A stretch of 6,407 bases of DNA from Desulfosarcina sp. (GTDB lineage Bacteria > Desulfobacterota > Desulfobacteria > Desulfobacterales > Desulfosarcinaceae). This document shows positions 1 to 5,758 of the stretch, one piece after another (the stretch's first letter is position 1; the number at the start of each line of letters is the position of its first letter). The notes under the pieces were generated by a model. It made no database searches. It saw only the letters and a program-made list of their open reading frames with translations, and had not been told where the DNA came from. Position numbers and translations under genes: made by a program. Location of the stretch: the NCBI GenBank assembly GCA_030642405.1, contig DAOWNV010000169.1, positions 1-6,407 on the forward strand. The letters run 5' to 3'.

Positions 1-56
1 CTCTGATTTCTTATTATATGTCATCATTAACGGTCATTTTGAAACTTGGGAGATGA

Positions 57-329
57 GAGTATCTGCGCCCATTTCATTTGAAATCATTGTTCGATGACAA
101 TAATTTTTTTGATATTGTTATGGCCATAGATGTTTTCGAGCATGTTGAAGACTATTTTGGTTTTTTACGAAAAATAAAAGGTGAGTACAAGATATTCCAT
201 ATTCCACTTGATCTTTCTATGCAAACAGTGTTGCGTGCCACTCCGATTATCGCCAATCGAAAAACCTTGGGCAATGTTCATTATTTTACCAAAGAAATTG
301 CCATCGAAGCATTGACCGATAACTGTTGA
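57..329 (+). pseudogene. SAM-dependent class I methyltransferase remnant
   Basis: The reading frame encodes FDIVMAIDVFEHVEDY, then a KIFHIPLDLS strand and a NVHYFTKEIAIEALTD stretch. These match the second half of a class I SAM-dependent methyltransferase (Methyltransf_11/23-like): the post-motif strand with its D-V-x-E-H signature, followed by the C-terminal part. The N-terminal SAM-binding glycine loop is absent. In this frame a TGA at 54-56 closes the reading upstream, and no frame in 1-56 gives a recognisable motif I. The only initiator is a TTG at 78 without a convincing ribosome site. The frame stops at 327-329 just where the family continues; a plausible continuation (VEAYILTYNNSG) appears in a neighbouring frame, and a third frame stays open to a TAG at 462-464. 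I read this as a decayed gene with several frameshifts. The family call is fairly safe; the substrate is unknown. Confidence 0.6.
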
Positions 330-568
330 AGCATATATATTGACATACAATAATTCTGGCTATATACAGTTGGTGCGGCTATTTTGCGACGACCTGAAAA
401 CCGCTTAAAACGGTCAGTTATCCATTTTACCAAGTCAATTATATGCTGGTTGTTTCTGAGATAGCATTCAGCTAAACTGACAGGTCCGCCCTTTTTTCCA
501 TTTTGAAATCGAAAGTGATTTGAAGGCAAGCGTGAAAAATTTTTCCGGATGATCGTTACCGTTCCTAA
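330..568. other. Non-coding or decayed spacer between two gene remnants
   Basis: No intact gene, RNA gene or insertion-sequence end can be supported here. The first ~135 bases may hold the out-of-frame C-terminal tail of the methyltransferase remnant, including a stretch reading RRPENRLKRSVIHFTKS on the plus strand. The rest is AT-rich with no recognisable motif. In the transposase frame the TAA at 566-568 sits directly before the first recognisable transposase residues, so the left boundary of the insertion-sequence remnant lies here or just beyond. Confidence 0.4.
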
Positions 569-820
569 GTGTTCCCCATCGCTACAGGGGCCATCGAGGG
601 GGCATGCCGGCACCTGGTAAAAGATTGTTTGGAGGTGACAGGCACCAAGTGGATGCTCGAAGGAACCGAAACCGTGCTGCGTTTGCGCGCCTTGCACTCC
701 AGCCGTGATTTCGATAAATACTGGGACTTCTACGAGGCCTGCGAGTAAAAACGGAACCATCAGGATCTCTACGCCGGTGGCGTCGTGCCACCTGCTGTTA
801 CTCCACCCCGATCTGGCTGG
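569..820 (+). pseudogene. ISKra4-family transposase, C-terminal remnant with internal stop
   Basis: In one frame the DNA reads FPIATGAIEGACRHLVKD, then TKWMLEGTETVLRLRAL, then FDKYWDFYEACE, a TAA stop at 746-748, and KRNHQDLYAGGVVPP. This follows the C-terminal end of ISKra4-family transposases: an I-x-x-G-x-[IV]-E-G-A-C-R-H-L-V-K-D block, a tryptophan plus L-R-L-R-A-L block, a D-F-x-x-Y-W block and a terminal E-[YH]-E-R-N-H-like block. Family members are several hundred residues long; only about 85 codons remain, and a TAA lies immediately upstream in frame. The single internal stop sits where an aromatic residue is usual, consistent with TAC or TAT changing to TAA. Protein similarity resumes after it without a frame change. 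No terminal inverted repeats or target duplication were recognised. It is a dead, truncated mobile-element remnant. Confidence 0.75.
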
Positions 821-839
821 ATTGGATCGAGTGGTGGAG
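801..839 (+). promoter_or_regulatory. Two-part stem-loop in the leader of the propeller gene
   Basis: CTCCACC (801-807) pairs perfectly with GGTGGAG (833-839). Nested inside, CGATC (809-813) pairs with GATCG (825-829), leaving an 11-base loop. Together this is 12 base pairs split by a small internal loop. It ends 14 bases before the AGGAGGT ribosome site of the gene at 868. No T-run follows, so it is not a standard intrinsic terminator. It overlaps the end of the transposase remnant, so it may be insertion-sequence-derived. A role in mRNA stability or translation is inference only. Confidence 0.4.
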
Positions 840-867
840 ATACAAACATAATCAGGAGGTCACAATC

Positions 868-2001
868 ATGTACTCTACCTTCATAAAACGAATATTTTTC
901 GTCGCACTGCTTGCCGTGCTCATACTCGGAACTTTCGTGGAGATTGGTGGAATCCAGGCTGCAACCTGGCATACCGAAACTGTCGATACCAGTGCTGGCG
1001 CCAATCCATCTTTGGCAATGGATAGCGCGAGCTTGCCACACATCAGCTACAGTACCAATGGTGAACTGATACACACCTGGAACGACGGCTCCACCTGGTA
1101 TTTCGAGACCATCGAGGACAATTTCACCTATACTTTTGTCACCGCCCTTGCCCTGGACTCAGACGACAATCCACACATCGGTTACCACTCGCCACACGAC
1201 CGCGCCATCATGTACGCCAGGTTTGATGGCGCGACCTGGCACACGGAAGAGGTCGTCGGCAGCATCTTCTCCATCGGGGTTGATGAGTTTTCGTTCGGCC
1301 TGGATCATTCGGGGCATCCGCACTACGTCTACAACGCGATGGGCAGCGACAAAATCAACTATGTGTATCATGATGGAAGTAATTGGCAACATAGCACCCT
1401 GTTCACGCTCGAAAATGGCAGCCGCTTCCCGAAACTGGGCTTGGCGCTGGACAGTGCCGATCATCCGCACGTATGTTTCGACGATCCCTTCGCCAACGAT
1501 CTCATCTATGCCTATCACAATGGTTCCGCCTGGCAGTTCGAAACCCTCGTAGACAGCCCGACCTCCAGCCCCGAAGGATGTTCTATCGCCCTGGATGCCC
1601 AAAACCATCCCCACATCAGCTACAGTGATTTGGGGCTGAGCTACGCCCATTACGATGGCTCCTCCTGGCATTTTTCCGATGTCGATGACTATTTCCATGC
1701 TGGTTATCAATCATCCATTGCTGTGACCGATTCCGGCCAGCCTCGCATTGCCTACACCCACGGCGGCGGACCCAAATTCGGTAAACTGCTTTACGCATCT
1801 CCACTGGGAGGCACCTGGCAAATCGATACCGTCGACACCTTGCCCTATGGTCAACGTCCTGAGCAATTCGAGTTGGCCATGGATGACAGCAACCAACCGC
1901 ACATCGGTTACTGGAGTTACAGCTCGATAAGCACACTAAAATATGCCAAAAAGAAAGCGCCGGCGAATTTCCCCCTCTACCTGCTGATCTTGCTGCACTA
2001 A
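868..2001 (+). CDS. Secreted seven-bladed beta-propeller-like repeat protein
   Basis: The 377-residue product starts with a type I signal peptide: K7-R8, a hydrophobic core at 9-24, and likely cleavage after I-Q-A at 31. The mature part is seven imperfect repeats of 43-50 residues. Each opens with a tryptophan strand (W34, W77, W124, W173, W222, W267, W317). Each then carries a [AG]-x-D core, a P-H-[IVY] turn (P57H58, P102H103, P151H152, P200H201, P248H249, P344H345; P292R293 in repeat 6), and most have a closing aromatic-x-x-D/N-G. Seven units with one Trp each fit a seven-bladed beta-propeller acting outside the cytoplasm, as a binding scaffold or enzyme; no catalytic residues can be assigned. 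The tail (about 364-377) is short and hydrophobic. AGGAGGT at 854-860, seven bases before the ATG, fixes the start. No partner gene lies in the same direction. Confidence 0.85.
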   Translation: MYSTFIKRIFFVALLAVLILGTFVEIGGIQAATWHTETVDTSAGANPSLAMDSASLPHISYSTNGELIHTWNDGSTWYFETIEDNFTYTFVTALALDSDDNPHIGYHSPHDRAIMYARFDGATWHTEEVVGSIFSIGVDEFSFGLDHSGHPHYVYNAMGSDKINYVYHDGSNWQHSTLFTLENGSRFPKLGLALDSADHPHVCFDDPFANDLIYAYHNGSAWQFETLVDSPTSSPEGCSIALDAQNHPHISYSDLGLSYAHYDGSSWHFSDVDDYFHAGYQSSIAVTDSGQPRIAYTHGGGPKFGKLLYASPLGGTWQIDTVDTLPYGQRPEQFELAMDDSNQPHIGYWSYSSISTLKYAKKKAPANFPLYLLILLH

Positions 2002-2090
2002 GGATTGGTAATTAATAAAATTTACAATCATAGCCAAACGAAGTTTTTAACTTGTACATTTTGTTGAAGCTCATTTTAATGTGGCCTTTG

Positions 2091-3029
2091 CTATTGTACA
2101 CATCGGCCTATGGATCCAGCACCGCATTTCTTCCCATTGACCCATATGGCACCCACCATATAGGCTTTGGCAAAAGTTGTTTCGTTGACAGTGGCTCCAA
2201 CAAAATTTGCCCCTTCCAGGTTGGCCCCGGTAAAGTCTGTATCACTCAAATTCGCCATTTTAAGGCTGGCACCGGAGAGGTCGGCACCGGAGAAACGTGT
2301 CCCGGTCAGGTCGGCCTCATGTAAAATGGCCTGTTGCAGATCTGTTTTTTCCAATATTGCATTGAATAGTTTTACACTGGTCATCAGCGCTTTTCGCATA
2401 TATGCCTTGGAAAAATCGGAGCCGGTAAGATCCGCCTCTGTTAGATCCGCTTCAAGAAGATGGCTTTTGCGAAAGTCGGTGTTTCTCGCCACCGCTCGGG
2501 TCAAGTTGGTTCTTTTGAGGTTCGCTCCGCTCAAGTCGGCATGGGAAAGATCGGCCCGTGTCAGATCTGAGTAACTCAGTAAAGCGTTTGCTAAGTCAAG
2601 CGAAGACAACGTCGCGGCCTTCAGATTGCAGCTCAGGCATTGGTTGGATGCAACCAAGACGTTGGTATCAGGCGTCATGCAGCGACCGATGGAACCCTGT
2701 GCACACACCTGCCCATTTGCCCAGGTGGCTCCTTCCAGCACGGCATTTTGAAAAAGAGCGTACCGGAGGTCGGCGTTGGTAAAGTTCGCACCCTCCAGCA
2801 CTGCATTTGTAAAATTGGTTTCATCTGCCACAATACCAGTGAAATCACTACCGGCCAGATCCAGATCCGATAGATCGATACCACTGAGATCGCATAACTT
2901 ACAGATGCGGTCGTTGACGAGGCGCTCACGAATGTCGGTGGGTGCCGATACTTTCCCAACATTACCCAGAGCAACGAATACCAGCAAGGCAATGCCTGCA
3001 ACATATAGCGAATTTCTGATAAATTTCAT
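2091..3029 (-). CDS. Exported pentapeptide-repeat protein with two cysteine-framed modules
   Basis: The 312-residue product begins with a signal peptide (hydrophobic core about 8-22, likely cleavage after V-S-A at 29), so it should act in the periplasm or outside. Two runs of A-[DN]-[LF]-x-x pentapeptides follow, which form right-handed quadrilateral beta-helices. Module 1 (about 43-117) opens with C43-K-L-C46 and closes with W-A-N-G-Q-V-C109 then G-S-I-G-R-C117. Module 2 (about 131-310) opens with C131-L-S-C134 and closes with W-V-N-G-K-K-C302 then G-S-I-G-R-C310. All eight cysteines are therefore in matching positions, which points to duplication of one cap-helix-cap unit with module 2 lengthened. 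The cysteines could form disulfides after export or bind metal; function is unknown. A weak GGA site (3037-3039 on the plus strand) lies seven bases before the ATG. The gene is divergent from the GntR gene and shares its structured upstream region. Confidence 0.9.
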   Translation of the reverse strand: MKFIRNSLYVAGIALLVFVALGNVGKVSAPTDIRERLVNDRICKLCDLSGIDLSDLDLAGSDFTGIVADETNFTNAVLEGANFTNADLRYALFQNAVLEGATWANGQVCAQGSIGRCMTPDTNVLVASNQCLSCNLKAATLSSLDLANALLSYSDLTRADLSHADLSGANLKRTNLTRAVARNTDFRKSHLLEADLTEADLTGSDFSKAYMRKALMTSVKLFNAILEKTDLQQAILHEADLTGTRFSGADLSGASLKMANLSDTDFTGANLEGANFVGATVNETTFAKAYMVGAIWVNGKKCGAGSIGRCVQ

Positions 3030-3066
3030 GGAAAATTCCGTCTTGACATCAATACCTCATACATCG

Positions 3067-3086
3067 TATGTTTGTATACCAACATA
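3067..3086. promoter_or_regulatory. Near-perfect 20-bp palindrome, candidate operator
   Basis: TATGTTTGTATACCAACATA equals its own reverse complement at 18 of 20 positions; only the symmetric pair at 3073 and 3080 mismatches. The core is GTATAC. GntR-type operators of the FadR subfamily follow T-x-GT-(0-3 bases)-AC-x-A, and TTGTATACCA here fits with a two-base spacer. It does not fit the HutC subfamily form GT-x-TA-x-AC, although the adjacent regulator has the UTRA domain typical of HutC relatives. A smaller inverted repeat, CATAC-ATC-GTATG (3058-3070), overlaps its left edge. It lies 37 bp upstream of the pentapeptide start codon and about 100 bp upstream of the GntR start. Confidence 0.55.
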
Positions 3087-3090
3087 AAAG

Positions 3091-3130
3091 CAAGGTAAGG
3101 GTTATTGTTTCAAGGTAAAGGTTATTATTT
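3091..3130. repeat. Two abutting 20-bp direct repeats
   Basis: CAAGGTAAGGGTTATTGTTT (3091-3110) is followed without a gap by CAAGGTAAAGGTTATTATTT (3111-3130). The copies differ at two of 20 positions, both G in the first copy and A in the second. The 20-bp period is close to two helical turns, so a protein binding each copy would sit on nearly the same face of the DNA. The array lies 4 bp right of the palindrome, between the divergent pentapeptide and GntR genes. Candidate roles are tandem regulator sites or a simple local duplication; two copies are too few for iterons or CRISPR. Confidence 0.7.
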
Positions 3131-3185
3131 AAATGATAGACAATTAGTTTTACCATGCAACGGTGATTTAAAGATAATCAATCAG

Positions 3186-3915
3186 ATGACGCACGTCCAA
3201 TCCATACCCCTTTTTGTTCAGATTGCGGAAACCATTAAAACGAGAATCCGCAACCTATAGCCCTGGAAACACCATTCCTTCGGCAAGAGAGTTGGAAGAG
3301 GCCTTCAATGTCAGCAATATCACTATTCGTCGTGCCATCGATCAACTTTCCAGGGAAGGATATGTCATTCCCAAAAGGGGGATGCGTGCCCTGGTGGCCG
3401 AGCCGAAAAAAGATTGGGTCGAGATCGAAATCACTGGTGATTTCAGAACCTGGGTAGATACGGCGGTTGGACAAAAATTAGGTATCACTGCCAGATTGCT
3501 TGAAAGACAGGTCGTCCCCTGTCCGACACCCGTTCGTGAACTGCTCGGCCTTGACCCTGAAGAGATGGTGGAGCGTATCAAACGTGTCAGGGAACTAAAT
3601 GATGTACCCATCTCCTATTACGTAACCTATGGCCCAAGCCGATTACTGGCCCAAATCCCAACCTGCGAGATTGAAAAAGGTCCCTTTGTCGATACTTTTC
3701 AAAAAGTATGTAAAATCAAACTGAAGTCAATGGAACAAACCGTTCATGCATGCATCGCTGACATGGATCTTGCCGGAATTTTGGATGTTGATTTCGGCTT
3801 TCCTCTCTTTTTCGTTCAAAATGTTTATTACGCTGACAAAGACATACCTATGGCCATCACGCACATGTATTATCGTTCCGACAGGTATGTTTATAAGGCT
3901 AAACAAAAGTTGTAG
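3186..3915 (+). pseudogene. GntR-family regulator with UTRA domain, frameshifted near codon 24
   Basis: From 3259 onward the frame encodes the second half of a GntR winged helix (P-S-A-R-E-L-E-E-A-F-N-V-S, then I-R-R-A-I-D-Q-L and E-G-Y-V), followed by a UTRA ligand-binding domain to the end, including the closing Y-Y-R-S-D-R-Y-x-Y. The natural N-terminus, reading IPLFVQIAETIKTRIRN, is present but in another frame: it starts at the ATG at 3186 and hits TAG at 3258-3260. Family alignment expects a few extra residues between R-I-R-N and Y-S-P-G, so a small deletion around 3251-3258 is likely. The TTG at 3214, which opens the second frame, would add 14 non-native residues and lose the first helix of the DNA-binding domain. 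If functional, it would sense a small molecule and control the divergent gene and the dehydrogenase starting 23 bp downstream. The frameshift is either real or a sequence error. Confidence 0.8.
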
Positions 3916-3938
3916 ACCTATCAAACAGGAGACTGAAA

Positions 3939-5012
3939 ATGGTTAAATCATATAAAATTGCTTTGATCCCTGGCGATGGTACCGGCCCGGAGGTTGTCGC
4001 CGAAGCGGTCAAGGCGTTGAATACCGCCGCAGAAAAAGAATCCATTCAACTTGAAATGACCCCTTATGATCTGGGGGGCGATCGTTACCTGAAAACCGGC
4101 GAAATTTTGCCGACCGGCATTGTTGACGAGTTGCAGGAATTCGATTCCATCCTGCTCGGGGCCATCGGTCATCCGGACGTTAAACCGGGCGTACTTGAAA
4201 AGGGGCTTTTGCTGGAATTGCGATTTCAACTGGACCAGTATATCAACCTCAGGCCGGTCATCCTTTACCCCGGTGTAGACACCCCGTTGAAAGACAAAGG
4301 ACCAGAGGATATTGACTTTGTGGTCGTTCGTGAGAATACGGAAGGCCTGTACACGGGTGGGGGAGGGTTTTTAAGAAAAGGGACCCCGCATGAAGTTGCC
4401 GTGCAAGAGTCCATCAGTACCCGGGATGGTGTGGAACGATGCCTGCGCTACGCTTTCGACTATTGCCGGCGCAGAAACAAAAGGAAAAAACTGACCCTTT
4501 GCGGGAAGACCAATGTGCTGACTTATGCATTCGATCTTTGGGAACGGGTTTTTCATGAAATTGCCAAAGAGTATCCGGAAGTTGAAACCGATTATGCTCA
4601 CGTTGATGCAACCAGTATGTGGATGATAAAAAATCCCGAGTGGTTTGATGTGATTGTGACGGACAACATGTTTGGTGATATTATCACGGACATCGGTGCA
4701 ATTATACAAGGCGGGTTAGGGATTGCAGCCGGCGGTAACATTAACCCCAACGGTGTATCCATGTTTGAACCTATCGGAGGATCGGCACCCAAATATACCG
4801 GAAAAAATGTGATCAATCCATTGGCCTGTATTGGTGCAGCACAACTAATGCTCGATCATTTGAACGAGGATGCGACTGCCCGTCGGATCGAATCGGCCGT
4901 CAAAAAGGTGGTTGCCAACGACGTGAAAAATCTTTCCGTTGGAAAAATGGGAAAAACAACCAGTGAAATCGGTGATATCGTCGTTTCCTACATTCAACAA
5001 GGTGGTGAATAA
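3939..5012 (+). CDS. Isopropylmalate dehydrogenase-like oxidative decarboxylase
   Basis: The 357-residue protein is a full-length member of the beta-decarboxylating dehydrogenase family (LeuB, tartrate/D-malate and isocitrate dehydrogenases). These oxidise a 2R-hydroxy-acid with NAD(P)+ and Mg2+ or Mn2+ and release CO2. Visible elements are I-P-G-D-G-T-G (10-16), the substrate arginines R95, R105 and R131, R-E-N-T-E-G-L-Y with Y138, K190 in G-K-T-N, and the metal aspartates D223, D247 and D251. The segment E87-K-G-L-L-L-E-L-R95 resembles actinobacterial LeuB, whereas L-D-Q-Y-I-N-L-R-P is shared with tartrate/D-malate enzymes. The cofactor loop is E-P-I-G-G-S-A-P-K285-Y286: the usual His is Gly, and Lys-Tyr replaces the Asp of NAD-type LeuB. 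AGGAG at 3927-3931, seven bases before the ATG, fixes the start. The GntR gene ends 23 bp upstream; no leuA, leuC or leuD is visible. The family is sure; the substrate is not. Confidence 0.9.
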   Translation: MVKSYKIALIPGDGTGPEVVAEAVKALNTAAEKESIQLEMTPYDLGGDRYLKTGEILPTGIVDELQEFDSILLGAIGHPDVKPGVLEKGLLLELRFQLDQYINLRPVILYPGVDTPLKDKGPEDIDFVVVRENTEGLYTGGGGFLRKGTPHEVAVQESISTRDGVERCLRYAFDYCRRRNKRKKLTLCGKTNVLTYAFDLWERVFHEIAKEYPEVETDYAHVDATSMWMIKNPEWFDVIVTDNMFGDIITDIGAIIQGGLGIAAGGNINPNGVSMFEPIGGSAPKYTGKNVINPLACIGAAQLMLDHLNEDATARRIESAVKKVVANDVKNLSVGKMGKTTSEIGDIVVSYIQQGGE

Positions 5013-5036
5013 GCTCTACGGATCATTGGAGACTGC

Positions 5037-5075
5037 CGGCCGGGAATCGCTTCAATGATACCCGGCCGATTTTTT
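5037..5075 (+). terminator. Intrinsic terminator of the dehydrogenase gene
   Basis: CGGCCGGG (5037-5044) pairs perfectly with CCCGGCCG (5061-5068) across a 16-base loop, and six T follow at 5070-5075. It begins 24 bp after the dehydrogenase stop codon. On the minus strand no T-run follows the stem, so it should work only for plus-strand transcription. ATCATTG just upstream can alternatively pair with CAATGAT inside the loop. Confidence 0.85.
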
Positions 5076-5085
5076 CCCGACGCGG

Positions 5086-5309
5086 TTACTTTGTGTGTTG
5101 CATCGTCTTTTCAATCTCACCGATCTTTGCTTCAAGGGCTTCGGTATCCAGCGGTTATTCAAAAGGGCGATTGCTTCGACCTGAAAGCGGTATTCGGATA
5201 GGATATGATTGCAGTAGGCAGTGCCCACGGCAATCAGAAATACTGGTACAATCATTGTGAGAATGGACAGATCCATGCCGGTGATGGACCTGAATCCAAT
5301 TGCCGTCAT
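5086..5309 (-). pseudogene. RND/MMPL-type transporter remnant
   Basis: The frame opens with ATG at 5309, overlapping the DUF302 stop codon as ATGA. It reads TAIGF, then GMDLSILTMIVPVFLIAVG, then TAYCNHILSEYR. This resembles a transmembrane segment and following G-[TI]-[AG]-Y-x-x-H-[ILV]-[LI]-[SN]-x-Y-R motif of RND/MMPL (HAE3-like) efflux proteins, where a -P-L-x-I-L-T-x-[ML]-[IV]-P helix precedes it. Whole proteins have about 700 or more residues; about 45 family-like residues remain. From 5154 a second frame reads PLDTEALEAKIGEIEKTMQH and ends in TAA at 5086-5088, which looks like an authentic hydrophilic C-terminus. I infer a large internal deletion joining a membrane segment to the C-terminal tail with a frame change. 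The alternative, a small one-helix membrane protein translated by coupling to DUF302, ends out of frame inside the terminator. Confidence 0.5.
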
Positions 5310-5758
5310 GGCAGTGTGGCCGCCGCACCAAAATTGGACAACGCCTCTTCCATTTTTTTAACCAGGTCTGCCATTTCCGTAATTCCGTGGCGTTGGGTCA
5401 GGTACCTGGGGGCATTGTAAGTGAGCCAAACCTGACCGGCTCGATCCTCCCAAATCAACGCTTTGAGGGGGAGATCGATTCCCATGGTTCGGCTGTTCTG
5501 AATCAGCGGAGTTCCCATGGCAGGGGTTCCGAAGATGATCAACAAGGTAGGTTTAAGCTCTTTTCTGATTTTCCGTGCACCGGCGGCATGGTCGATCCGT
5601 GCAAATATGGTGATTCCTTTTTCCTTCAAGGCACTTTCCAAACGGTTAGCGGTAACCATCACATCGTGATTGCTTTTCATACTAACCAGTCCTCCCTGGG
5701 CCGCTACAGGTCCGACCATACAAAGGACCAACAGAAGGGTCAACATGCATTTCTTCAT
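5306..5758 (-). CDS. Secreted DUF302-domain protein
   Basis: The 150-residue product has a type I signal peptide (K2-K3, hydrophobic 5-18, likely cleavage after V-A-A at 20, no lipobox). A single DUF302 domain follows at about 23-125: G-L-V-S-M-K-S-N-H-D-V (23-33), a helix A-N-R-L-E-S-A-L-K-E-K-G, then F-A-R-I-D-H-A-A-G-A (52-61), L-L-I-I-F-G-T-P-x-x-G-T-P-L (72-85), I-D-L-P-L-K-A-L-I-W-E-D (94-105) and V-W-L-T-Y-N (110-115). The domain is small alpha/beta with no established activity; an export signal suggests a periplasmic role. Length and motifs are complete. AAGGA (5766-5770 on the plus strand) lies seven bases before the ATG and fixes the start. It overlaps the transporter remnant downstream by ATGA, suggesting an operon before that gene decayed. 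It is divergent from the gene at 5961. Confidence 0.88.
   Translation of the reverse strand: MKKCMLTLLLVLCMVGPVAAQGGLVSMKSNHDVMVTANRLESALKEKGITIFARIDHAAGARKIRKELKPTLLIIFGTPAMGTPLIQNSRTMGIDLPLKALIWEDRAGQVWLTYNAPRYLTQRHGITEMADLVKKMEEALSNFGAAATLP

Noticed and set aside
281..760. Long minus-strand open frame of 159 codons
   Set aside because: It runs antisense through both the methyltransferase and transposase remnants, resembles no family, and has no ribosome site.
1159..1710. Minus-strand open frame of 183 codons inside the propeller gene
   Set aside because: The plus strand encodes a signal peptide and seven regular repeats; the antisense frame merely mirrors the repeated codons.
2041..2053. 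AAGTT-TTT-AACTT hairpin between the convergent genes as a shared terminator
   Set aside because: Only five AT-rich pairs with a three-base loop and no T-run on the relevant side; too weak to call.
2167..2574. Plus-strand open frame opposite the pentapeptide gene, with a repetitive S-A/R-S pattern
   Set aside because: Its periodicity is the antisense image of the 15-base pentapeptide unit, and it lacks start signals.
3091..3130. CRISPR array or plasmid iterons
   Set aside because: Only two copies with no spacers between them and no cas or replication gene nearby.
3105..3178. Sigma-70 promoter boxes for the GntR gene (for example GATAAT at 3173-3178)
   Set aside because: No -35 box of good quality at 16-18 bp, and the -10 candidate would leave almost no leader before ATG 3186.
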